Assembly: GCA_964247055.1 (NCBI GenBank)
Contig: OZ176050.1
Span: 14,756,001 to 14,820,000 of the forward strand
Reading direction: 5' to 3'
Origin: Paragordius varius
Lineage: Eukaryota > Nematomorpha
DNA: 64,000 bases
Part shown: in pieces, positions 1 through 11,383 of the stretch
Position numbering within the stretch: position 1 is the stretch's first letter
Layout: the number at the start of each line of letters is the position of its first letter
Program-made: the position numbers and the translations under genes
Notes under the pieces: generated by a model
Seen by the model: the letters and a program-made list of their open reading frames with translations, nothing else
Databases searched by the model: none
Told to the model about the DNA's origin: nothing

Positions 1-18
1 TACTTAAATAATATTTAG

Positions 19-114
19 GATCAGGTTCTGGGATAATTATTCCTACCATTGCAAATCAAAGAGCGTTAGGCAGTGCGAATATAGCCAATATCGAAAAGGA
101 GCTATTAAAAGAAG
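19..114 (+). CDS. Internal exon of an unrecognised gene (phase 1-1)
   Basis: An open 96-base stretch lies between an AG acceptor (17-18) and a GT donor (115-116, GTAATT). It starts with two bases of a split codon, has 31 full codons (SGSGIIIPTIANQRALGS...EKELLKE) and ends with one base, so both flanking introns are phase 1. The exons A, B and C found from 6345 on have the same phase, and joining this exon to exon A forms an intact Gly codon. I infer it is an upstream exon of the gene whose fragments are amplified in the array. The peptide is Gly/Ser then Asn/Ala/Lys-rich and I do not recognise a family. The gene start is outside the window. Confidence 0.45.
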
Positions 115-1310
115 GTAATTATGTTATTTTTTAAATAAATACTTCAAATCTATTTGGGAGTGATTAAATATTTTCTGTTTTGAACTATAAAAATTGGAGC
201 TTGATTATCTTGAACAAGGCCTAAAAATTTTTTTTGAATTTCGTAAATTGCACTAATTGGAAGGACCATTTATAATGCAACGTTCTGACATGATGTATTT
301 TTTCACAGGTTATATTAGATGATTAAGGGAAAAATTATTGACATTTTATGATTATTTAAAAACTTCCCTAAGAAATTCGATTAAATGATAACTTTATTCT
401 ATTTAACCCTAATGTGGTATTTTATATAACTTTCCAAATAATCAACTCAATGGATAAATAATTATGTAATACTTTTTACGATAATATTTATTTTTGATGC
501 AACAAGTCTATATCACTGTGAAAACAGAGAAATAATTTTTTTGACAAAAAAATTTTATAGTTTCATGTAACTTTTGTTTTTTGAATGTGTAAAAATAAAA
601 ACGCCATCACTCGAACTCAATATATAGAAACAGGCTGTTTATATATTAAATATCTCCTAAAATGATAATAAACCATAATATCTCAACATTTATCATTATT
701 TTTTAAATTTTCCATAATTATCCTTAATTTTCACTTTTTGCCCGATTTCGATTTTCATTCAATATTTCTTAGGTCTTAAACAAATAAAAATTTGGAAAAT
801 GAATAGCTGATCATAAGTTATCTCATGAATCAAAAAATATTTTGTTAAAAATCTTTTTGCACACAGTGTTTAAACTTAACAAATTTAATGTTAAAAGATA
901 AAACCCTATTTAACATATACACGATACAGCCAAACCAAAATATAATTATAAATACTAGCTGGCCCTGTCACGCTCTGTGGCGTAGCTAACCGATAATTAT
1001 TTTTAACACTTTGCAATAAATAATGGAGATAAAAGAATAATAAAAAACGTATTTAATAAAAATGTCTTTTATTGTTTATTCGAAATCGACTATATTTAAA
1101 CTTTCCTTTATAAAGTTAATATTCAACCATCATTGGATTTATTTTAAAATTTTCGTTTTCAAAATCATGATTAAAACTTTTATTTTGAAATTGTGTTCAC
1201 ACAGCTGGGATCAAGGGTTATAAAAAGTAAATCAAAGGAAAGAATGATATAATACAAATTCCCCAGAAATGTGTTTAATTGAACTCGTATGGCTTCTTAA
1301 CTTTTTTGAA
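115..1310. other. AT-rich intron-like stretch, no gene seen
   Basis: Very AT-rich, with no ORF of note and no coding exon I can support. If the exon at 19-114 belongs with exon A at 6345, this is the first part of a 6.2 kb intron. Around 955-985 there is a short GC-richer tag (starting CTAGCTGGCCCTG) that resembles the ends of dispersed repeats in arthropods, but I see no matching second end. Confidence 0.5.
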
Positions 1311-1490
1311 AATTAGCTCTAAAACGACGCCATTTTTGTGTGGCGTCTCAGTTTTAAACCGGTAGACCCCTACGCATAGACCATATGGAAAAAGCGCTTA
1401 ATTTAATTCTTCGCCTTTATAGAGAAAAATTTGGTATCATATTTAATACCATCATCTCATGGGGTTTTCGAAAAAAACCTTAACACTAAA
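1311..1490. repeat. Degenerate tandem repeat module, left part
   Basis: This stretch aligns by eye with modules at 3440-3600: a TTTTTTGAAAATTAGC-like start, a GTGGCG/ACGGGG stretch, an AAAAAGCGC/AAAAAACGC block, then TTCGCCTTTATAG/TTTGCCTTTTAAC. The Tc1/mariner-type element at 1493-3051 separates it from the rest of the array. Confidence 0.45.
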
Positions 1491-1492
1491 TA

Positions 1493-3051
1493 CAGTAATT
1501 CATAGAAATTAATATTGATAGATTTTTATTTAACATGTGTGGCTTTTTTTACGTTTATAAACAAGTATATAAACAATTTCATGCACATATATATTTAAAT
1601 CTACCAAGTCCCTTTTCGGTATACATATGTGAGAGATATAACAACATGAAAATATGTCCCTTCTCGCTTTATATCGTATTAGGTAACATTGCATATGTGT
1701 TGTGCCTACTTCGATAATTAATTTTTTAAGTTTAATATATTATTTTTTGTTTTTCATGAACATCACCTAAATGTGAAATAAGTAGGTTTTAATATGTAAA
1801 CATCTATGTATCACTTAGATACAACGCATTCATATCACTCCTTCGACTCAAATTGGGGTAGTATACCCCACAATTTTTTAAAAAAATAATGAAACAAACG
1901 GTTTTAATTTAAATTAATGCTTCCATCCTATTAAAAGATATATATATATATATATATATATAGGGTCGTACCGAGGGGGGTAGGGGGGCAAGGGGGTGCA
2001 TCATGCCCCGGGCGCCGTTATTTAGGGGCGCCTAAATGATTTTTAAAAATTAAATTTTAATTATGCAAAAATAATAAGAACTTTCAAATGAGATTTTTCA
2101 GCATTTAGGTAATTATCCCTATAATATATACTCTATTATTCACCTAATTAGTACCATTGAATAAATTTACTATCATGTAAATATATATATTTAATAGATT
2201 TAAAATTTATATGTCCTGAATGGTGTTTAGGTTACAATATTTGTATTTTTTTTACTAAATTTTTTATTGGCTTTTAAAAAAAGGGAGGGGGGGGGGGGGG
2301 CAAAAAAGTTTTACGCCCCGGGCGCCGCAAATGCTCGGTACGCTACTATACATATATATATATATATATAAGAAATATCTAAATAATATTAGTTTTGGTT
2401 AAAAAGTTTCGTATCAAACGACTGGGACCTAATTTTTTTACAACATTTTCGTAAAATATCGTGTTTATTTTCTAAGCCTAAAATTAAGTTTAGTTTTACT
2501 TAAATCTTTAATATTATAAACAGAAAAAGTAGTTTATTTTGCATTATTTTTACATTTAGCTTATGCACACATGCCATGGTGGCTAAATTTTTAGCTTAGG
2601 GTTTTACATCTGATTATTTGAATAAATTTTTATTATATTTCGGTTATATGTTATGTAAGTCCAAACTTTTTCCATGGTTTTAATTTATTCAATATTTTAA
2701 AATATTTAATTTATTTTGAATCGTAGAACTGATATGAACACGTTATGTTTACACATTAAAACTTACTTTTATTTAGGTGATTTTCACGAAAAATAAAAAA
2801 AAATATATATTAAACTTAAAAAATTAATTGTCGAAGTAGGCACAACACATATTCAATATTACCAGTTCTCTAAATAAGATATGTAAAAAGGGACATTATA
2901 TCTCTCATAAATGTGTACTGAAAAGGGACATGTATGTACATTTAATATTTATGTACATGTAATTGTTTATACTTGTAAAACAACTTTCAAACGTAAAAAA
3001 AATGCCACACATATTAAAAAAATTATCAATATTAATTTCTATGAATTACTG
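1493..3051. mobile_element. Non-autonomous Tc1/mariner-type element with long inverted ends
   Basis: The ends are perfect inverted repeats over at least 29 bases (left end CAGTAATTCATAGAAATTAA, right end its reverse complement) and the element is flanked by TA on both sides (1491-1492, 3052-3053), as expected of Tc1/mariner target duplications. Similarity between the two ends continues, less perfectly, for about 300 bases (1493-1800 against 2745-3051). No transposase remains were recognised; the 60-residue ORF at 1535-1717 lies in the inverted end and is not gene-like. A second element is nested at about 1962-2349. Confidence 0.75.
1962..2349. mobile_element. GC-rich nested MITE in a TA microsatellite
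   Basis: It begins TAGGGTCGTACCGAG and ends CTCGGTACGCTACTA, so the two ends share an inverted CGTACCGAG core. Inside each end sit long G runs and a CCCCGGGCGCCG block. The element lies inside a (TA)n run, with TATATA on both sides. It has no coding capacity. Confidence 0.6.
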
Positions 3052-3061
3052 TAATCGTTAT

Positions 3062-3950
3062 AGGATTGCGTATTTTTAGGCCATAACCCAAATTAACGGC
3101 TAAAAAAATAAGCCTGACCTTTCAAACGCTTATTATTTTTATGGCCTGATAAGTTTTCTAAAATATGCCTCCAAAGTCACGTTGTATCGGTATGGTGGCG
3201 CAGTTGTTGGAGGGTAGACTTTTTAGACACTAATATAAAAAAACGTTCGATAAAAAATTTTGCCTTTATAGGGGAATACCTCATCCTTTATTCCATATAT
3301 TCTAAATAGTTTTTGGAAGAATGGCTTTAAACCTAAATAATTCACGATAGCTCATTTTTCAGGGCGTGAGAGCCTAGTTAACGGCTCCTTTTAAACCGCA
3401 CGACCTAAATTTTTGCCTTGTTACGGGTAATATTTTAAGCACCCATACTCTGATAGGTTTTTTGAAATTTAGCCCCAAAGGCAATCTATTTCGATATGAC
3501 GGGGCAGTTTTTAGTGGGTATCTTACCCAGCAGCCAATATAAAAAAACGCACGACCAAAATGTTTGCCTTTTAACTGGGAATACCTGGAATGTTTATTGA
3601 ATTTTTACGGTATCATACCTTGGGCGAAAAATAGATCCAAAAAATTATTTTTGTGGACTTGATTTTTTTGAAAAAAATGGCATTTTACGGGGACCGGGTA
3701 AAGGGGGCCTAAATTAAAAAAGCGAGCCGATTATGTTCGGCTCAATCGGAAAAAAGTAAAAAAAAATCATATTTGAAATCGAATGGTCCAACACGTTTTC
3801 CGGAATATTGTCTCAAAGACACGATTTTTATGGACTTCTGCAAAAAAAACCGTTTTTTACCCGATGTTGGCCCGAACTGGGGCCCTAATTCAAAGAAAGG
3901 GCGAAGCTATTGTCGGGGCATTCATTAATGATTATATTTTTTCGACATTT
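3062..3950. repeat. Degenerate tandem repeat, ~150/300-bp period
   Basis: A core of the form AAAAAAACGYWCGA...TTTGCCTTTA...GGGAATACCT recurs at about 3237, 3397 and 3543, with a weaker start near 3093 and decayed forms to about 3950. A longer period near 300 bases is visible from the pairs at 3160/3460 (TGATAAGTTTTCTAAA against TGATAGGTTTTTTGAAA) and 3237/3543. No coding potential was seen. Confidence 0.5.
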
Positions 3951-4169
3951 GAATTTGAATAGGTCTACCGGTTTTTCGGAAACAGATCACAAAGCCAGCA
4001 TTTTCTAAATTAGATTAGGGCAATAGCGTTAAAAACTTTTACTTTTTAAAGATAAGGTTTCAAGTGAATTACTGAATAATTTTTAAGTTAAAGCGAAAAA
4101 TTGAATTGTACTGTTTGGCATTACGATTTCCTGCATATATTTCTTTTATATAGCGCTAAACTTCCCATT

Positions 4170-6344
4170 TGTTTTTAATTTCAACAGCTTATATAATATT
4201 CTACTTGATAGAGCCTCCCAAAAAAGCATTCATCACCTTTGTGAATTAAAAATGTTTATTAAAATGTCTGTTTGGCACCCAAAATATATCATTTGCGCTT
4301 CAAGAGTGCCCCTTACTTAATTGGTCCAAGAATTCGAGTTGATGTTTAATTTCAAGTTGGTCCTTAATCACTTTAAGTTTTGTTCTTGTAACTTTTAAGG
4401 TTGGATATAACCATTTTTCCGCATGCATTTTTCTATTTTATTATTTTTTAACGTAATGTTTTTATGTATTATGTATTTTTATCTTTTGAAATTTATATTT
4501 TCTGAAAAACAATTTTGTTTCGAATTTTTCCAATTCAATAATATTTTAAACTTATTAATGTTTTTAACTAAAATAAACAAATATACCAGAAAATAAAATC
4601 TATTTCAGTTATGAGTTTAAACCATTAAAATGCTAATATAACTCTAAAAATTGAATAAAAAAATAATCCGAATGATAAAATGATATTGATGGTTAAATAT
4701 GGTTATTAGGTTAAAAATGATAGGATGAATGCATAGATGCATTAGTCAGATGGCGCCAGGTCAGTAGAGTTCAACGTATTTAAGAATTTCTCAGCGGAGC
4801 TTTATCAAGGTGCACTGGTTTTACTGTGTTTTCATGTAGCATTATCACTTTGCCATGTTTTCAAGCCCATTCCGATCGTTTTTCGATTAATGCATGGTTT
4901 AAATTAATCATGGGTTGACAATAACATTGTATATTAACCGTTTTTCCGGGTTTGAAAAGTTTATAATAACTAATACGCTCTGGTTCTACCAGGCGCAGAG
5001 CATCACCTTCTTGCCGAAGCGATTTGGAGTTGGTGTGGATGGGTCGGCTTGTAAAAGTTGAAAGCCAAGCTTTTTTCCACTGTGGATTTACAAAATGAAG
5101 TCATTTCTAATCACCTGTCACAACTCAATGCATTATTTCTTTGGTGGAGTTGGTGCAATTCAAGTCATTTGATTTAAAATTTAGATTTGGGGGCTATTTG
5201 TCGAGTTTATCGGTCTTTCCCATTGCTCGTAAACGTCTACACATTGTTTTTCAGGACCTATCAAATGATTCGACCGATTGCCGTTGACTTTTTGGGTCAT
5301 TATCCAATAACTCTTTTACTAGCGCCCACTCTCTTTCACAATATCCCACCTTTAAGTTTTAACCATGTTTTACATGTTTATCTATTGCATCACCATAAGT
5401 TTCTCCCAGCAAAAGATGAGACACCCTTTTTGACCAAATAAAGACGTGTATCGCAAACGTCACAAAATTCGACATGATTACTGACTGATAAAAATTACAC
5501 GATACCTTCTGATGAAATTCTATGTGTTTGAATAATGTCAGATAAACAAAATGGCATCTGTACCAACGAATTTTTGGCGCACTTTTCGTTAATCTATTTT
5601 AGTTAAATCGATAATCACTTATGACTAAACCTAGTATATAAAAAGTGCATTTGTATAATGTAAGAATAATTACAATACTCATCAGCTAAGGTTTTATTAA
5701 ATTTTTTATGATGCATTCGATCCCCATCATAGGTCGCAATTATAAAATTTAAAATATACCATTTGCACACAAGGTCCTTGAACACTTCAAGTTGGTTCCT
5801 GACACCATAAGTTCGTCTTTAAGAACTTGTTAATAATAACATTTTAATCTTGTTTATAATTGTAAATCAAACCATGTAAAATTCATCAATCCTATCATTT
5901 TTAACCTATTCGCTTCATATAACTTAAACTTTTAAATAAATATCATTATTATATATATTTAAGAACGGTATATAATAATTATTTTCTTATTTTTTTAAGA
6001 TTGTTAATATAAATAATTTAAAAATATATAAGTTTTGTGGGATATTTATTCCAATTTAGGTTTGTAACATTAATATATTTAAAATATTGTCAAAATGGAG
6101 AAAATAATTATAAAAAATGTATCTTATATGTAAAGTATTAATAAATAAAGACATTAATTTAAAAATCAAAACTATATGAAGTTTTCAAGGACCAATTTAA
6201 AATGTCTTTTAACCAACTTGGAGTGTTAAAGGAAACTTTTAAAATGAAAATCGTGCAACTATGGATAATATCTTTTATATAAATGTATTTAATTTTCAGT
6301 ACTAAATAAAATTTAATATATATTATTTTAATTGTGTAATATAG
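4170..6344. repeat. Highly diverged copy of the array unit (hAT side and intron)
   Basis: Several stretches align with the younger units. 4285-4390 resembles the MITE end with GGTCC/CAAGTTGG motifs; 5205-5290 resembles the hAT transposase segment (CTTTCCCATTGCTCGT and CCGATTGCCGT are shared); 5490-5730 matches the tract around AGTGCAT and CAGCTAAGGTTTTATTAAAT; 5755-6265 looks like one full MITE. It leads directly into exon A at 6345. Divergence is much greater than among the other units, so this is the oldest copy. The 84-residue ORF at 5187-5441 is an accident of this decayed sequence. Confidence 0.5.
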
Positions 6345-7198
6345 GATTGGATTCTTGGTCAGGTGAAAGGAATGCATCCGTTGACGAATTATTTGTTAAT
6401 AATACCGATATTCTCAAATCATTGGCTGATAAAGGAATTCCGCTAAATCATACAACATCCAAAGGTTTTTTGTTTACTGTAAGAATTGCATGTTTGGATG
6501 TGTACCATTGAATTAAATAGATAATGTCAAAATTAAATATAATTTGCAACATATTGTTAGAAAAGGCTAAAAAAGTGTATGATTTAATTTGTCTCCGTTA
6601 AAATGTTGCACTTGGATTAAAATGTTTTTGAATATAAAAAATGTGTCATTTGTTTAAAGGATTTTTATGAAAGGGCATTATAGAAACTGTTTTAGATATA
6701 GGCTATGCGAGTAACATTTAGGTTAAAGTTCTACTATTTTTCAGTATTTGCATTTATATGAAATTATATTATACTATAAACATCAAATTATTTTATTATC
6801 ATTTATCAAAATTAATTTTTGGTTTTATGTAAATTTTAACTATTTACATTAATTAGAATTCGATTCTGCCTCAAACCAATCTATCGAATCTAACAATACC
6901 AAAAAATCATCTGATATCAATATAGATAAGGCAGTAAATGGAATCGCTAATAAATCATTTCAAGGTAAAAAATAAATTTTAATTTTACATATATATGATG
7001 TAAATTACAGTTTTTAATGCGTTTTCCATTTGCTCTTTTCAAAGTCATTTACCTAATCTTTCGGTAAAATTTTATCAAAAACTCCATTTTTAACTTATAT
7101 TAATCAACGTCCCTTTACTATGAAATCTTTTTGTTTTCTATGGTTCAGAATTTTGTAGAAAAGTCAATTTATTAGTGGAATGCTTTAATGGTTTAAAT
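6345..7198 (+). pseudogene. Gene fragment, exons A-B-C (unit 1, type 1)
   Basis: Exon A (6345-6464) follows an AG and encodes LDSWSGERNASVDELF and onward to TTSK; its donor reads GTTTTT, a weak site. Exon B (6857-6964) encodes FDSASNQSIESNNTKK and onward to NKSFQ, with AG and GTAAAA sites. Exon C starts at 7011 after TTACAG. All three have phase-1 borders and join in frame. In this type-1 copy exon C has lost its reading frame and runs into a stop. The fragment ends where the hAT terminal sequence begins at 7199. The peptide is Ser/Asn-rich, with no family recognised. Confidence 0.5.
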
Positions 7199-8715
7199 CA
7201 GTGGTACTCAATAAAAAAATTAGACGGGCCAAATAAAATATATTTTTTTTCGAGGGCCATTAACCTTTTTATGGCAAATATTTTGACATATATGCACATA
7301 TTTATACTCTGAATCAGCACAATGTTTCGCCATGTAAATTCAGGTGAAAACTCGTTTAGCACCATTTAGTATAAAAATTAAGATATTTCGTTATAACTAA
7401 TTTGACAAATTTGGTTTCGCCTCATGACAGGCTCATGTTACCGTCCACATGATCATCGGTTAAGCGATATATATGTATTCATGGCTTACTCCATTTTTGA
7501 ATATGCCGTCTCACACGTGTAAGTTGAGGGAAAAACAGTTAGCATAACTTGAGCACATTTTTTTATATTTTTATATATATTTGACACATCTTGCCAAAAC
7601 TCTACATATCTCTCTTCTCTACGATTCTTCTTGAATATAGCCTCAAAATTGGAATCATTTTTAAAATTTACAAATTTTTCAATCATATGCGCCTGATTAA
7701 AACCGAAATGCTCTAGTTTAATAATGGATATATCCATATGCCACCTATTTTCAAAGAGTTTTAACCAATTTTAAATATTTAATTCTTGAAATCTCATTTA
7801 ATATCCGCCGTAACTTCCATATTCTCTTCATGAAATGTTTTAAGTGTTGGAAAATATAGGAGTTGTTTATTTATAAAATCTTGTTAACAATTTAATTTTT
7901 CTTCAAATAAAAATATTTGATTAGATTGGGTTACTATTTTGCCCCAAAGAATTGTATTGAATATACTAATTTTATAAGTAATGACGCAAAGGTGGCTCAA
8001 AAAACCCTGCATTTGTCATTATAAATTTCCTCGTCAACTTTTTGTTATATTTTAAAAATAATAGAATTTCTTGTCTTAAAACAAAAAATCTGCCAATACT
8101 TTGCTAAGACTTAGTCATCAGCATCACACAGCAGTATACAAAAGTATATTACCAACTCACTGTCTTTCATAAGGTTTGTAATTTTACGGCGGTTGAATTC
8201 TCTGCCAGGATGTGGTTACCAATGTCCACAACCGTTTTAATTAGTGAATTGAGTGATTAACTTTTACACGCGTAACCTTGCTGATGAATAAAGCAGTGAA
8301 AAGATAAATTATTTTGCAAATCATATGTGCTTTTCAAAAGAGAAAGAAATCCTTTGTTTATTCCAATCATAAAGGGACGGCCATCTGTGCAGATTGAAAC
8401 CACCTGTTTATTAGTTCCCATTGCTCGTATACTCAGTGTTTTGTGACATATTATATGATCCGGCCGATTGCCGTTTGATGAAATAAGGAATGGAGCACAT
8501 GTTCGAAATTTTCAAACCCAAAATTTGAGATGATTACTGATTTATATAAATAATACGATATATTTAGGCAAACTCAAATTCTATGTGTTTGTATAATGTC
8601 AGATAAACATAGCGTCTGTATCAACTAATTCATTGCGCACTTTTCGTTACTCGTTTTTTAGTTAAACTGATGATGACTTATAACTAAACCTTGTTTACAT
8701 AAAAGTGCATAGGTA
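7199..8715 (-). mobile_element. hAT transposon fragment (unit 1)
   Basis: The left end reads CAGTGGTACTCAATAAAA and then ...ACGGGCC...CGAGGGCC, typical of hAT terminal sequence. On the minus strand 7486-7737 encodes the C-terminal part of a hAT transposase: FWQDVSNIYKN, then the dimerisation signature VFPSTYTCETAYSKM. Toward the right the same strand carries the decayed centre of the transposase (compare the 33529-33711 copy). The frame is broken in several places. I cannot find the opposite terminal repeat; the sequence passes into the intron upstream of the next exon A or, here, into an inverted copy at 8716. Confidence 0.7.
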
Positions 8716-9057
8716 AATCACTGAGAAACCGTATATCTTTATTATAATTTTGGATATTTATAAGATTTTAAGACCAATTCAATAATATATAAGTTTTTTG
8801 AGTTATTATTTGCAGTTTTCTAATAATTTTGTTAAATTGGAAAAAAAATTAGTTGGAAATAAAAAGTGGTTTTCGAATAAAAATTTTTATTTTTAAATGA
8901 ATTATATAATAAATAAAGAAAATTGGGTTAAAAAATAATAAAACAAAAAAATAAATGCAAATATTATGATTAATTAAAATAAAATTTTAAGGACCAAATT
9001 AAAATGTTCAATGACCGACTTGAAGTGTGTAAGGGCACTAAGTGCAAATTGCATATC
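8716..9057 (-). mobile_element. Half of an array MITE, inverted (palindrome 1, left arm)
   Basis: This matches the reverse complement of the left half of the MITE at 10813-11383, ending with the GGACC...GACTTGAAG...GCAAATTGCAT motif set. The junction on its left (GTGCATAGGTAAA joined to TCACTGAGAAACCG) is the same at 16866 and 26009, which shows that the three palindromes come from one event. Confidence 0.6.
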
Positions 9058-9221
9058 AAAATATCTTAATTTAACTAAATGGTGCAAAACGAGCTTTCTG
9101 CTGAATTTACATAGATCTGAAAAAATTCATTGTGCTATTTAGAGTATAAATTATTATATTTGCCATAATAAAGTTCATAGCCTTCGAAAAATTATTTATT
9201 TGGCCCGTTTAATTTATTTGG

Positions 9222-9780
9222 TTAGTACGCCTGATTTAAACCATTAAAGCATTTCACTAATAAATTGACTTTTCTACAAAATTCTGAACCAGAGAAAATA
9301 AGAGGATTTCTAGTAAAGGGACGTGGATTAAAATAAGTTAAAAATGGAGCTTTTGAGAAAATATTAACCATATTATTATTAAATGACTCTGATAACAGCA
9401 AAGCATTAAAAACTGTAAAAATTAACATTATAACGCATGTAGAATTAAAATATATTTTTTACCTTGAGATGATCTATTAGCGATTCCATTTACTGCCTTA
9501 TCTATATAGATATCAGATGATTTTTTAGTATTGTTAGATTCGATAGATTTGTTTGAGACAGAATCAAATTCTAATATAAATAGTTAGAATTCACATAATA
9601 CGTAAAATTTAATATAATAAATTGATGTTTTTAGTATAATATAATTTCTTAAATACAACAAAAAAGTAGTAGAACTTTAACCGAAATGTGTACTTCCAAA
9701 GTCTACATCTAAAACTGTTTTCATAATGTCATTTCACAAACACCTTTTAAACAAAAAACATTTTAATCATTATTAAAACC
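9222..9780 (-). pseudogene. Gene fragment exons C and B, inverted (palindrome 1, left arm)
   Basis: Exon C on the minus strand is 9222-9412 and is open: VFNALLLSESFNNNMVN and onward to NGLNQAY-stop. The last codons (CAGGCGTAC TAA) lie in the hAT terminal sequence. Exon B is 9463-9570. Exon A is missing from this arm; the minus-strand intron runs to about 9760 and then turns into plus-oriented sequence. The 68-residue ORF here begins in the intron, so its first residues are not part of the exon. Confidence 0.55.
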
Positions 9781-9832
9781 ATGTGATGTTCATCAATCCT
9801 AACACTTCTTACCTATTGGCTTTATAAAATAT

Positions 9833-10643
9833 TATTGGATTCTCGGTCAAGTCAAAGGAATGCATCCGTTGACGAATTATTTCTTAATAGCACCGATATT
9901 CTCAAATCATTGGCTGATAAAGGAATTTCCCTAAATCATACAACACCTAAGGGTTTAGATTGTTTAATATAACAATTGCATGTTTGGATGTGTACCATTG
10001 AATTAAATAGATAATGTCAAAATTAAATATAATTTGCAACATATTGTTAGAAAAGGTTGAAAAAGTGTAAGATTTATGTTGCATTTGGATAACACTTTTT
10101 ACTAAGAATGTGGCATTTGTTTTAAAGGTGTTCATGAAATGGCATTATGGAAACAGTTTTAGATATAGGCTTTGGAAGTAATTTCAATTAAAGTTCTACT
10201 ACTTTTTTGTTGTATTTAAGAAATTATATTATACTAAAAACAATTTATTTCATTAAATTTTACGTTTTATGTAAAATCTAACTATTTATATTAGAATTTG
10301 ATTCTGTCTCAAACAAATCTATCGTATCTAACAATACCAAAAAATCATCTGATATCAATATAGATAAGGCAGTAAATGGAATCGCTAATAAATCATCTCA
10401 AGGTAAAAAATATATTTTAATTCTACATGCGTTATAATATTAATTTTTACAGTTTTTAATGCTTTGCTGTTATCAGAGTCATTTAATAATAATATGGTTA
10501 ATATTTTCTCAAAAGCTCCATTTTTAACTTATATTAATCCACGTCCCTTTACTAGAAATCCTCTTATTTTTTCTGGGTCAGAATTTTGTAGAAAAGTCAA
10601 TTTATTAGTGAAATGCTTTAATGGTTTAAATCAGGCGTACTAA
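9833..10643 (+). pseudogene. Gene fragment exons A-B-C (palindrome 1, right arm)
   Basis: Exon A equivalent 9833-9952, exon B 10295-10402 and exon C 10453-10643 are all open in the expected frame. The base pattern before exon A is ATATTATTGG instead of ATAGGATTGG, so the AG acceptor is gone in this type-2 copy. Exon C is intact and ends on the hAT-derived stop. The minus-strand 62-residue ORF at 9947-10135 lies within the A-B intron and is not a gene. Confidence 0.55.
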
Positions 10644-10812
10644 CCAAAAAATTAAACGGGCCAAATATATTTTTCGAGGGCTATGAACTTTATTATGGCA
10701 AATATAATATAAGCACATATTTATACTCTAAATAGCACAATGAATTTTTTCAGATCTATGTAAATTCAGCAGAAAGCTCGTTTTGCACCATTTAGTTAAA
10801 TTAAGATATTTT

Positions 10813-11383
10813 GATATGCAATTTGCACTTCAATAGTGCCCTTACACACTTCAAGTCGGTCATTGAACATTTTAATTTGGTCCTTAAAATTTTATTTTAA
10901 TTAATCATAATATTTGCATTTATTTTTTTATTTTATTATTTTTTAACATTTTCTTTATTTATTATATAATTCATTTAAAAATAAAAAATTTTATTCGAAA
11001 ACCACTTTTTATTTCCAACTAATTTTTTTTCCAATTTAACAAAATTATTAGAAAACTGCAAATAATAACTCAAAAAACTTATATATTATTGAATTGGTCT
11101 TAAAATCTTATAAATACCCAAAATTATAATAAAGATATACGGTTTGTCAGTGATTAAAAGTTTATATGGATTTAAAATTTTTGTTAAATAATAGAAAATA
11201 GGTTAAAAACTATAAAATAGATGAATGATATACGATTTGATTGATAAAAATTAAAAACTAAACAAAATAGTCAAAGGACCAACTTGAATTGTTCAAGAAA
11301 TTTGAAGTGTTCCAGGACCAACTTGAAATATTCAAGGAACAATTTGAAATGTTCAAGGTCAGTCTTGAAATGCAAATGGTATA
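10813..11383. mobile_element. MITE with ~20-bp internal repeats, inside the hAT (type-2 units)
   Basis: This ~570-base insertion is present in type-2 and absent from type-1 units, where GATATTTC runs directly into ACAAATTTGGTTTC. Its ends are inverted (ATATGCAATTTGCACTTCAA and, at the right, the complement of ATACCATTTGCATTTCAAG). The right end is built of ~20-base units around TTCAAGTTGGTCCTTGAACA. The ORF-like runs of Leu/Glu/His/Phe or Asn/Ser in this area are translations of those repeats. Confidence 0.65.
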
